DNA from: UBA6183 sp046314755
Lineage (GTDB): Bacteria; Bacteroidota; Bacteroidia; UKL13-3
NCBI GenBank assembly: GCA_046314755.1
Contig: JBKDBG010000014.1
Coordinates: 1 to 26,480, forward strand
Reading direction: 5' to 3'
Length of the DNA stretch: 26,480 nucleotides
Part shown: in pieces, positions 1 to 7,374 of the stretch
How positions within the stretch are numbered: the stretch's first letter is position 1
Layout: each line of letters starts with the position of its first letter
Position numbers and translations under genes: made by a program
The notes under the pieces: generated by a model
What the model was told of the DNA's origin: nothing
Databases searched by the model: none
The model's input: only the letters and a program-made list of their open reading frames with translations

Positions 1-2
1 AC

Positions 3-1619
3 GTAAAAGTACCTCATGCACATTCACAAAATGCGTTTTTAAAAGGTGCAGGATTACTCATTCTTGCTGCAGTTGGTGTGGCCATGATAAGCAGAATTGC
101 CAAAGCGTTTCAAGACTACACCATGGATCTTACTATCCAAAAAATTGGAGCAGACATATACACTGATGGATTAAAACACACCTTAAAAGTTCCTTACCAA
201 GAATTTGAAGACCAACGCAGCGGTGAAACATTAAACATTCTGCAAAAAGTAAGAACTGATACAGAAAAGTTCATCAACAACTTTATCAATATCCTATTTA
301 CGTCATTAATCGGAATCATATTCGTAATGATTTATGCGATAAAGGTTTACAGCGGTTTAATTGTTGTTTATGTTATTTCATGTATTGCACTTGGTATAGT
401 GATGAACTTCCTATCAAAAAGAATAAAAAAGGTGCAAGTTAAAATTGTACAAGAAACCCGACTTTTAGCAGGAAGCACCACAGAAAGTTTGAGAAATATT
501 GAGTTGGTAAAAAGCTTAGGACTTACCCAGCAAGAAACCCATCGATTGAATATTGCCACAAAAAAAATACTCCAACTTGAATTAAAAAAAGTAAGAGACA
601 TACGCAGTATTACTTTTGTACAAGGCACCCTAGTTAATTTTTTAAGACAAAGCATTTTATTCCTACTATCTTATTTGGTTTTTAAAGATCAACTCAGCAT
701 CGGACAAATTATCACCTTGCAGTTTTATTCCTTCTTTATCTTTGGTCCATTACAAGAGGTTGGTAATGTGTTAATCAGTTACCGAGAAGCACAAGCCTCA
801 TTAGATAATTTCAGCAAAATCATTAAAACACCCATTGAACATACCCCTGCTGAACCCAAAAAGATTAACCAAATAGAAACCCTGGCATTTGAAGGGGTGA
901 ATTTCAAACACAAAACAGCCAACTATTTGGCATTATCCAATGTTTCGTTTCAAGCTAAAAAAGGTGAAACCATTGCCTTTGTAGGGCCGAGCGGTAGCGG
1001 TAAAAGTACATTGGTAAAGTTGTTAGTTGGTTTGTATTCTCCTTTAGAAGGAAAAATATTATTTAACGGAATCAATACCTATGATATTGATAAAACAGAA
1101 CTACAACAACAATTGGGTTTTGTTACACAGGACACGCAATTATTTGCAGGCACCATCAAAGAAAATTTGTTGTTTGTAAAGCCAAATGCAACAAACGATG
1201 AATTATTTTCAGCCTTAGAACAAGCCTCATGTTCTAATATCATTAGCAGAAGCGAACAAGGAATTGATACGGTGATTGGTGAAGGTGGAATGAAACTTAG
1301 CGGAGGGGAAAAGCAACGATTATCCATTGCTAGAGCCATTTTACGCAATCCAAATCTATTGGTGTTTGATGAAGCCACATCTGCATTGGATTCGATAACC
1401 GAAGAAGCCATTTCAAACACCATTAAAAATATCAGTAAAACAAGGAGTGTAATTACCGTACTCATTGCACATAGGCTATCAACCATTATGCATGCAGATA
1501 AAATTTTTGTGCTTGAAAAAGGTGAGATAATTGAAACGGGCAAACACGAAGAATTACTATTGGAAAAGGGCTTGTATTATGCCATGTGGCGACAACAAAT
1601 TGGTGAACGCAGAGATTAA
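3..1619 (+). CDS. ABC exporter, fused membrane and ATPase domains (5' end missing)
   Basis: An ATP-driven exporter half-transporter with membrane and nucleotide-binding domains on one chain. The frame is open from base 3, so the GTG at 78 is probably internal and the N-terminus lies outside the window. Counting from that GTG, hydrophobic segments fall at about residues 65-110 and 185-225. The ATPase domain has Walker A GPSGSGKST (303-311), signature LSGGE (407-411), Walker B LLVFDE (427-432) and the switch His in IAHRLST (H465). The order TMD then NBD is that of type IV (MsbA-like) exporters, which move lipids, drugs or peptides across the inner membrane as dimers. Substrate cannot be read from the sequence. 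A MATE and an EamA transporter follow on the same strand, so this may be an efflux group. Family call is firm; substrate is unknown. Confidence 0.93.
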   Translation, partial: VKVPHAHSQNAFLKGAGLLILAAVGVAMISRIAKAFQDYTMDLTIQKIGADIYTDGLKHTLKVPYQEFEDQRSGETLNILQKVRTDTEKFINNFINILFTSLIGIIFVMIYAIKVYSGLIVVYVISCIALGIVMNFLSKRIKKVQVKIVQETRLLAGSTTESLRNIELVKSLGLTQQETHRLNIATKKILQLELKKVRDIRSITFVQGTLVNFLRQSILFLLSYLVFKDQLSIGQIITLQFYSFFIFGPLQEVGNVLISYREAQASLDNFSKIIKTPIEHTPAEPKKINQIETLAFEGVNFKHKTANYLALSNVSFQAKKGETIAFVGPSGSGKSTLVKLLVGLYSPLEGKILFNGINTYDIDKTELQQQLGFVTQDTQLFAGTIKENLLFVKPNATNDELFSALEQASCSNIISRSEQGIDTVIGEGGMKLSGGEKQRLSIARAILRNPNLLVFDEATSALDSITEEAISNTIKNISKTRSVITVLIAHRLSTIMHADKIFVLEKGEIIETGKHEELLLEKGLYYAMWRQQIGERRD

Positions 1620-1645
1620 TCAAACCATTTCAACAAGGAAAAAAT

Positions 1646-1653
1646 TATATTCG
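1646..1653 (+). promoter_or_regulatory. candidate -7 promoter element for the MATE gene
   Basis: TATATTCG matches the Bacteroidota -7 consensus TAnnTTTG at all but one fixed position. It lies 26 bases before the proposed TTG start at 1679. I see no convincing -33 TTG at the right distance, so this is a weak call. Confidence 0.25.
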
Positions 1654-1678
1654 TGCCCCAATTTAAATCGCTCAAATT

Positions 1679-3055
1679 TTGTTTAAATCCTATCAATCTT
1701 ATTTTAAATCCATTTTACAACTCAGTTATCCTATTATCATCGGGCAAATAGGAATTGTACTGATGGGTGTTGCCGATATTGTAATGATTGGCAAAATAGA
1801 TGCAACGCATTTAGCTGCTGCAGGACTTGCCAACTCGGTATATTTTCTCATCACCATTTTAGGTATTGGCACACTCACTGCTGTATCTCCATTGGTAGCA
1901 AAAGCAAAAGCATCAACCCACAGCAATGAAACCGCATTGTTGTTTAAACAATCGGTATACGCCTCACTATTATTGAGTGCATTTATTTGTACTGTTTTAT
2001 TCATCCTCACACAAAACCTATATGTGTTCAACCAAAGTGATGATGTAACCGAGTTGGCTCAAAGTTACTTACACATTTTAAACGCGGGCACCCCTTTTAT
2101 GCTTGTTTTTATGGCCGCTAAACAGTTTAGTGACGGGCTTTCGCTCACGAAACCATCGGCAATAATTACCATTGCAGGTTTATTATTTAATGTGCTATGG
2201 AATTGGATACTTATTTACGGTAAATGGGGATTTCCTGCTTTATATTTAGATGGTGCAGGCTATGCCACATCACTTACTCGTTTTTTTATGGCCATCAGCA
2301 TGGTGCTTTATGTTGCCTACAATCATCATTATAAACCTTGGTTAAAAGTGAAAGAGCGGCAGGGTGAGGGGCGTGTTTTACTTGCAAAAATTTTTAAAAT
2401 TGGCATTCCATCAGGCATGCAATACTTTTTTGAAGTTGGTGCATTTGCTATGGCTGCAATTATGACGGGTTGGTTTGGAAAAGACCAATTGGCAGCGCAT
2501 CAAATAGCCATTAACCTTGCATCGGTTACTTATATGGTAGCTACAGGAATCTCGGCCGGAGGAAGCATTGCAGTAGGTGATGCATGGGGAAGAAAAAACA
2601 AAAAAGATATTTTGTTCGCAGGTAAAGCAAGCTTATTGATGAGCGTTTTATTTATGGGGATTACCGCATTGGTATTTAGTGTATTTAATCACTTTTTTGT
2701 GAGTTTATACATACATGATTCACATGTAGAAACCATGGCTGCGAACTTATTGTTAGTGGCTGCCTTGTTTCAATTAAGTGATGGAATTCAATGCGTAAGC
2801 TTGGGAATTTTAAGGGGAATTGCTGATACAAAATTACCAACTGTATTTACCATTATTGCGTATTGGGTAATAGGGATACCAGCAGGTTGGTACATGGCAA
2901 AATACATGAACTTAGAGTTGTACGGTATTTGGTTCGGCTTAAGTGTAGGTTTAACATTTTCGGCCATTATGCTCACTCGAAGATTTTTAAAAGAGGCAAA
3001 AGCCTTCAATTTTGTGGAAGAAGAAAAGGCACATTATCAAACTGTAATAAAATGA
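1679..3055 (+). CDS. MATE family multidrug efflux protein
   Basis: A Na+/H+-driven efflux protein of the NorM/DinF type in the inner membrane. At 458 residues it has the usual family length and about 12 hydrophobic helices. The first helix begins at residue 11 and carries LSYPIIIGQIG followed by LMGVADIVMIGK, typical of MATE helix 1 and loop. The mirrored second half starts near residue 235 with IGIPSGMQYFFEVGAF. The start is TTG: an in-frame stop lies at 1664-1666, no ATG occurs before helix 1, and only TTG 1679 (or a rare ATT/ATC) keeps that helix. The stop overlaps the next gene's ATG as ATGA, which suggests translational coupling. Family is clear; substrates are unknown. Confidence 0.93.
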   Translation: MFKSYQSYFKSILQLSYPIIIGQIGIVLMGVADIVMIGKIDATHLAAAGLANSVYFLITILGIGTLTAVSPLVAKAKASTHSNETALLFKQSVYASLLLSAFICTVLFILTQNLYVFNQSDDVTELAQSYLHILNAGTPFMLVFMAAKQFSDGLSLTKPSAIITIAGLLFNVLWNWILIYGKWGFPALYLDGAGYATSLTRFFMAISMVLYVAYNHHYKPWLKVKERQGEGRVLLAKIFKIGIPSGMQYFFEVGAFAMAAIMTGWFGKDQLAAHQIAINLASVTYMVATGISAGGSIAVGDAWGRKNKKDILFAGKASLLMSVLFMGITALVFSVFNHFFVSLYIHDSHVETMAANLLLVAALFQLSDGIQCVSLGILRGIADTKLPTVFTIIAYWVIGIPAGWYMAKYMNLELYGIWFGLSVGLTFSAIMLTRRFLKEAKAFNFVEEEKAHYQTVIK

Positions 3056-3942
3056 AAACACCCCTTAGTGTGCATTTAGCTCTTTTTGCAGTATCGCTTA
3101 TTTATGGTGCTACTTTTACTATTGCAAAACAAGTGATGCCTATTTATGTAAAGCCATTTGCATTTATACTTCTTAGGGTAATTGTTGCTGCCTGTTGCAT
3201 CTTTATTTTTCACAGCATTTTTGTTAAAAAGAAAATTACCGATAAAAAAGATTTTCTTCAACTTGGTATTAGTGCTTTGTTTGGGGTGGCGTTTAATATG
3301 TTGCTTTTTTTTAAAGGATTATCGATTACAACACCTATTAATGGTGCTGTGCTCATGATGTTCACGCCTATTTTCGTAGTGATATTTGCAGCAATTTACT
3401 TGAAAGAAAAAATTACCGTTTCCAAAATCACGGGAGTGTTTCTTGCTGCCTTAGGCGCCATATTATTAATGGGAGGAACTGAGTTTAACTTTTCATCAGA
3501 CACCGTGTGGGGTGATGTTATGGTAACTGCCAATGCTATTATTTATGCCTTTTATTTGGTTTATGCCAAGTCGCTCATGCAAAAGTACCATCCGTTAACT
3601 GTTACCATGTGGAGTTTTGTATTTGGCTTTTTTGTGGTTTTGCCTTTTGGCGGACCGGAATTCATGGAAATCAATTTCTCTTCCTTTACTCCTGCCATTT
3701 GGATGGGCGTAGCTTTTGTAACGATTGGATCAACTTTCTTAACCTATGTGCTTAACGCATACGCATTGCAAAAAGCCAGTTCATCATTAGTTGGAAGTTA
3801 TATTTATTTACAGCCGGTTTTAGCAACCATTATTGCCATTTTAACAGCCAAGGATAAACTCACTTTAAGCAAAGGATTATGTATGCTGGTAATATTTGGT
3901 GGAGTGTACTTGGTGAGTAAACGTAAAAAAGAATTGGCCTAA
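3052..3942 (+). CDS. EamA/DMT family inner-membrane transporter
   Basis: A drug/metabolite transporter superfamily protein of 296 residues with ten predicted helices in two EamA repeats (about residues 8-138 and 155-292), the standard length and fold. Features include LIYGATFTIAK in helix 1 and, at the end of each repeat, a paired-helix pattern (LKEKITVSKITGVFLAALG; then AKDKLTLSKG). The frame is open further upstream inside the MATE gene, but the ATG at 3052 overlaps the MATE stop by four bases and starts just before helix 1, so it is the likely start. Cargo in this family ranges from amino acids to nucleotide sugars and cannot be inferred. The 3' end overlaps the convergent idi gene by four bases. 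Confidence 0.9.
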   Translation: MKTPLSVHLALFAVSLIYGATFTIAKQVMPIYVKPFAFILLRVIVAACCIFIFHSIFVKKKITDKKDFLQLGISALFGVAFNMLLFFKGLSITTPINGAVLMMFTPIFVVIFAAIYLKEKITVSKITGVFLAALGAILLMGGTEFNFSSDTVWGDVMVTANAIIYAFYLVYAKSLMQKYHPLTVTMWSFVFGFFVVLPFGGPEFMEINFSSFTPAIWMGVAFVTIGSTFLTYVLNAYALQKASSSLVGSYIYLQPVLATIIAILTAKDKLTLSKGLCMLVIFGGVYLVSKRKKELA

Positions 3943-4472
3943 AGTTGAGTTATATACTGCTTTAAAATTATTTTAAACCAAGCAGTAAATTTCTCCGGAT
4001 CATTATAAACCTCACTGATTAAATCATCTAACGCTATCCATTTATAAGCATGCACTTCATCGGCATTAATTTCAGGTGTTCCATTAAAAATTCCGGTGTA
4101 TATAAAATCAAGTTCATGTTCTGTTAAACCGTTTTCAAATTCAGCTTTATAAATAAACTGAAACTTTTCGGTGAGTTGCGTGATAATACCCATCTCCTCT
4201 CTTAACCTGCGTTGAGCAGCTTGTATTGTACTTTCGTTTGGCCTGGGATGGCTACAACAGGTATTTGTCCATAAGCCTGCACTATGGTATTTAGTAAGTG
4301 CACGTTGTTGTAAAAGTAGTTCTCCTTTGTCATTAAAAAGAAACACACTGAAAGCTCTGTGTAAAACAGCCTTTTCATGTGCTTCTTGCTTTTCCATGAT
4401 GCCTATTTCATTGTTTTGTTCATCCACTAAAACAACAAATTCCGTATTATCAGTTATTACTTGCGCGTTCAT
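3939..4472 (-). CDS. idi: isopentenyl-diphosphate delta-isomerase, type I
   Basis: Interconverts isopentenyl diphosphate and dimethylallyl diphosphate in the cytosol, balancing the C5 units used for geranylgeranyl diphosphate and carotenoids. The 177 residues match the bacterial type I (Nudix-fold) enzyme. Aligned by eye to E. coli Idi, the catalytic Cys is C73 in TNTCCSHP. Metal ligands are H32, H38, H75, E93 in RRLREEMGI, and E118/E120 in TEHEL. All key residues are present. It is the last gene of arm A; its ATG overlaps the stop of the preceding small gene (ATGA). The type II, FMN-dependent enzyme is unrelated and excluded. Its 3' end overlaps the EamA gene on the opposite strand by four bases. 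Confidence 0.95.
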   Translation of the reverse strand: MNAQVITDNTEFVVLVDEQNNEIGIMEKQEAHEKAVLHRAFSVFLFNDKGELLLQQRALTKYHSAGLWTNTCCSHPRPNESTIQAAQRRLREEMGIITQLTEKFQFIYKAEFENGLTEHELDFIYTGIFNGTPEINADEVHAYKWIALDDLISEVYNDPEKFTAWFKIILKQYITQL

Positions 4473-4957
4473 GATATTTGGATTTTACGGAGATCTGACT
4501 TTTCTTTTTCATTTACTTGTGGAGATTTCAATAAGTAATTTACAACTCTCTTTTGTAAATCTTTATCGGTTATAGTTTTCACCTCGGTAAGCAGAAACGC
4601 TTTATCAAGATGAATATTTTTTCTGTAATCTAAAAATGAAGGTGTATTGGTTTGAATAGTGAATCGTAAATAAATCAGTTCAACATTTGCAGGACTATTT
4701 TTAATAGCTGCCTCCAACAGTTCTTTTCCGCTGTTAAAACTATCTAATTTTTTCAGCGGGCTGAAATAAAACTTAGCCATCATCATGGTTACGGCACCTT
4801 TATATCCAAGTAATAATTGGTTGTTGGTGTTACTCAATTTTTCAATGCACAACTTTGCCTTTTCTTCGCTATAAACCGCCTCTTCAAATAAATTTCTAAT
4901 CTCAACAATTTGTTGGGTTGAAGTGATGGATAAAAGAAGAAAAAGAAAAGTAGCCAT
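4469..4957 (-). CDS. small exported helical protein of unknown function in the carotenoid operon
   Basis: A 162-residue protein I cannot assign. Residues 1-16 (MATFLFLLLSITSTQQ) look like a signal peptide or membrane anchor, unusual in having no Lys/Arg before the hydrophobic stretch. The rest is charged and appears mostly helical, and could form TPR-like hairpins: KELLEAAIKNSPANVELIYL (about 78-97) has TPR-like spacing. There is no recognisable catalytic motif. Its ATG shares one base with the crtB stop (TAATG) and its stop overlaps the idi start (ATGA), so it is almost certainly co-translated with carotenoid enzymes. A scaffold or periplasmic role in carotenoid handling is inference only. 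Confidence 0.8.
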   Translation of the reverse strand: MATFLFLLLSITSTQQIVEIRNLFEEAVYSEEKAKLCIEKLSNTNNQLLLGYKGAVTMMMAKFYFSPLKKLDSFNSGKELLEAAIKNSPANVELIYLRFTIQTNTPSFLDYRKNIHLDKAFLLTEVKTITDKDLQKRVVNYLLKSPQVNEKEKSDLRKIQIS

Positions 4958-5793
4958 TACAATAAATTAAAGCTATGACGAAGATAGGAACCAAAAAACA
5001 ATGCATACTTTTGGTTATCCGGTATACGAACTCTTTCATTCATAATGCGTGTTACAGGCATGTTACTAATCTTTTTAAACAAGTTAAAATAGTACATGTA
5101 AGCTACATAAACACCGAATCTTGCATCCTTTGGTAGTTGTTTAATACCTTCATAACCCAATTTAAAATCTTGCAAAATGTCTTCTTCAATTTCCTTTTTG
5201 GTTTGATCAGTAAAAGGTTGTTCTAATAATTGAGGGAAGTACAGTCTACCTAATCCTTCAACATCAGCTTTAAAATCACGAAGAAAATTTATCTTTTGAA
5301 AGGCTGAACCCAACTTCATTGCATTATTCTTAAGATGATTGTATTTTTGCTCATCGCCTTCAACAAACACTTTTAAACACATTAAACCTACTACTTCTGC
5401 AGAACCTAAAATATAATTTTCGTATTGTTCTTGCGTGTAAGTTTGCTCCGTTAAATCCATTTCCATGCTATGCAAAAAAGTATCAATCAACCAATAATCT
5501 ATTTGGTACTGATTCACTACCTTTTGAAAATTATTGAGTACAGGATTTAAACTAATACCTTGCTCAATGGCCTTGTAAGTATCGGCCTTAAACTCCTTTA
5601 ATAGCGCTTGTTTATCATACCCATGAAATGAATCAACTATTTCATCGGCAAAGCGGACAAAACCATAAATGGAATAGATAGGGTTATGAAATTTTTTTGC
5701 CAAAAACCTCACGCCTAATGAGAATGATGTGCTGTAGGCATTGGTCACCATTCTGCTTGTTTTTTCCGAAACTTCGTCAAATAATGCTTTCAT
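4957..5793 (-). CDS. crtB: phytoene synthase
   Basis: Condenses two geranylgeranyl diphosphate molecules through prephytoene diphosphate to 15-cis-phytoene, the first committed carotenoid step, at the inner face of the membrane. The 278 residues fit the squalene/phytoene synthase family. The first Asp-rich, Mg-diphosphate-binding motif is DEIVD (50-54). The second is DFKAD (173-177) inside NFLRDFKADVEGLGRLYFP, the family signature. Start is ATG at 5793. It lies 24 bases after crtI and runs into the small unknown gene. The crtI neighbourhood favours phytoene over squalene or diapophytoene synthase, although substrate length cannot be read directly from the sequence. Confidence 0.95.
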   Translation of the reverse strand: MKALFDEVSEKTSRMVTNAYSTSFSLGVRFLAKKFHNPIYSIYGFVRFADEIVDSFHGYDKQALLKEFKADTYKAIEQGISLNPVLNNFQKVVNQYQIDYWLIDTFLHSMEMDLTEQTYTQEQYENYILGSAEVVGLMCLKVFVEGDEQKYNHLKNNAMKLGSAFQKINFLRDFKADVEGLGRLYFPQLLEQPFTDQTKKEIEEDILQDFKLGYEGIKQLPKDARFGVYVAYMYYFNLFKKISNMPVTRIMNERVRIPDNQKYALFFGSYLRHSFNLL

Positions 5794-5817
5794 ATATAGT
5801 TTGTTGCGGGTGAATAA

Positions 5818-7305
5818 TTATGAAACCATTGCTTTACTTTCTTTTAATACCAAATCTGCTACTACCTTTCCACTAATAATACTAGGCGGTAAACCCGGAC
5901 CCGGTACAGTTAGCTGACCTGTAAAATATAGGTTGCTTAATTTTTTACTTTTCATTCTTGGCTTTAAAATAGCCGTTTGATCAAGTGTGTTTGCCAAGCC
6001 GTAGGCATTTCCTTTAAATGCATGGTAATCGCTTACAAAGTCGTTAAACGCATATGATCGTTTATACACAATATGATTTCTGATATCCGTACCTGTGTAG
6101 TGTTCCAGGCGTTCCATAATCATGTTGAAGTACTTTTCTTTTATATTTTCATTATCCACTAAACCCGGGGCAACAGGTATAAGTAAAAACAAATTTTCAT
6201 ATCCTTTTGGTGCTACCGATGAATCGGTAACACTTGGAGCTGAAGCATAGAATAAAGGATATTCAGGCCATGCCGGTTTTGTGTAAATTTCTTTGGCATG
6301 TTTCATAAAATCGGCATCAAAAAACAGGTTGTGATGACGAAGTTTTGGAATACGTTTATTGATGCCAATATAATACAATAATGATGAAGGTGCCATTTTT
6401 CTTTTTTCCCAGTATTGAGAAGTATACTGTCTATCCTTTACATCCAGCAAATGTTGCTCGATGTGATGGTAGTCTCCGGCACCAATAATTACATCGGCTG
6501 TGTAAACGCCATTGGCTGTAACTACTGATTTTGCTTTGCCGTTGCTGCTATTGATTTGAATCACCTCTTCGTTCACCTTAATCTCCACCCCTTGTTCCTT
6601 TGCAATGGCTACAAAAGCTTCAATAATTTTATTCATGCCACCCATCGGATACCAAGTACCCAAACTCATATCGGCATAATTCATTAAGCTGTATAATGCA
6701 GGGGTGTTTTGAGGCAAGGCACCTAAAAATAAAATCGGAAACTCTAACAATTCAATCAAAAAAGGATGAGTTACAAATGAACGAACATGTTTTTTCATGC
6801 TGGTTAACACATCCATTTTGAGCAAACCTTTCAGCAACCTGATATCTGCAAACTCGCCCAAACTTAATCCGGGTTTATACACCAAATCATTAATTCCTAC
6901 ATCGTATTTGTAGGCTGCTTCTTTTAAAAACTGACGAAGTTTAAGTGCACTGCCCGGTTCAAATTGTTCAAACAAAGCCTCCAATGCGTTCATGTCGGCA
7001 GGAATATCAACACCCTCACCATTTTTCCAAACCACTTGGTAACTTGGATCTAATCTTTTTAATTCATAAAAATCAGATGAACGGTGGCCAAAATCAGCAT
7101 AAAACTTCTCAAACACTTCGGGCATCCAATACCAACTCGGACCCATATCAAACATAAAACCTTCGGTTTCAAACTTGCGGGCTCTACCTCCGGTTGTATT
7201 GTTTTTTTCCAGCAAAGTTACCTTGTAGCCATACTTGGCCAAATAGCTTGCAGCACTTAGGCCGGCTACCCCTGAACCAATAACGATTGCTGTTTGTTTT
7301 ACCAT
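5818..7305 (-). CDS. crtI: phytoene desaturase, CrtI type
   Basis: An FAD-dependent desaturase that converts phytoene to lycopene in four steps at the membrane. The 495 residues match CrtI. An N-terminal Rossmann motif GSGVAG (10-15) is followed by an acidic residue in LLEK and by GGRARKFE. DMGPSWYWMP lies near residues 54-63, and the C-terminal substrate/FAD signature LYFTGQLTVPGPGLPPSIIS lies at about 457-476. An upstream in-frame TTG at 7338 would add 11 residues, but it falls inside a perfect -7 promoter box (7336-7343). The ATG at 7305 puts the Rossmann strand at its normal place and is preferred. First gene of arm A. A related CrtD-like protein lies at 13604; their relative functions are inferred from similarity and context. 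Confidence 0.94.
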   Translation of the reverse strand: MVKQTAIVIGSGVAGLSAASYLAKYGYKVTLLEKNNTTGGRARKFETEGFMFDMGPSWYWMPEVFEKFYADFGHRSSDFYELKRLDPSYQVVWKNGEGVDIPADMNALEALFEQFEPGSALKLRQFLKEAAYKYDVGINDLVYKPGLSLGEFADIRLLKGLLKMDVLTSMKKHVRSFVTHPFLIELLEFPILFLGALPQNTPALYSLMNYADMSLGTWYPMGGMNKIIEAFVAIAKEQGVEIKVNEEVIQINSSNGKAKSVVTANGVYTADVIIGAGDYHHIEQHLLDVKDRQYTSQYWEKRKMAPSSLLYYIGINKRIPKLRHHNLFFDADFMKHAKEIYTKPAWPEYPLFYASAPSVTDSSVAPKGYENLFLLIPVAPGLVDNENIKEKYFNMIMERLEHYTGTDIRNHIVYKRSYAFNDFVSDYHAFKGNAYGLANTLDQTAILKPRMKSKKLSNLYFTGQLTVPGPGLPPSIISGKVVADLVLKESKAMVS

Positions 7306-7335
7306 TTTGTTTAATGTTTGATGTAAATGATTAAA

Positions 7336-7343
7336 CAAAGCTA
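7336..7343 (-). promoter_or_regulatory. promoter of the crtI-crtB-idi arm (-7 box)
   Basis: On the minus strand TAGCTTTG is a perfect match to the Bacteroidota -7 consensus TAnnTTTG. A CTG, one mismatch from the -33 TTG, lies 18 bases upstream. A start of transcription near 7330 would give a leader of about 25 bases before the crtI ATG at 7305. Confidence 0.55.
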
Positions 7344-7368
7344 ACTTTAAAAAGTTCTAATCAGTTTA
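7343..7368 (-). promoter_or_regulatory. candidate operator upstream of crtI
   Basis: A perfect 14-base inverted repeat, AACTTT-N2-AAAGTT (7343-7356), abuts the -7 box. Just upstream is TAAACTGATTAG (7368 to 7357, minus strand), which shares TAAACTnnTT with the promoters before the MarR gene (9947) and the T9SS gene (10695). Placement between -33 and -7 is typical of a repressor site. The regulator is unknown, with the MarR protein at 9997 the nearest candidate. Confidence 0.35.
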
Positions 7369-7374
7369 TATTTT

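Noticed and set aside
1079..1543. Minus-strand open frame of about 150 codons inside the ABC gene
   Set aside because: It is antisense to the conserved ATPase domain, Cys/Ser-rich, without motifs: a shadow of the real gene. The same holds for the other short frames opposite or inside listed genes.
7305..7338. Longer crtI product starting at the TTG at 7338
   Set aside because: The TTG lies inside a perfect -7 promoter box, and the extra 11 residues precede the Rossmann strand without any family similarity.
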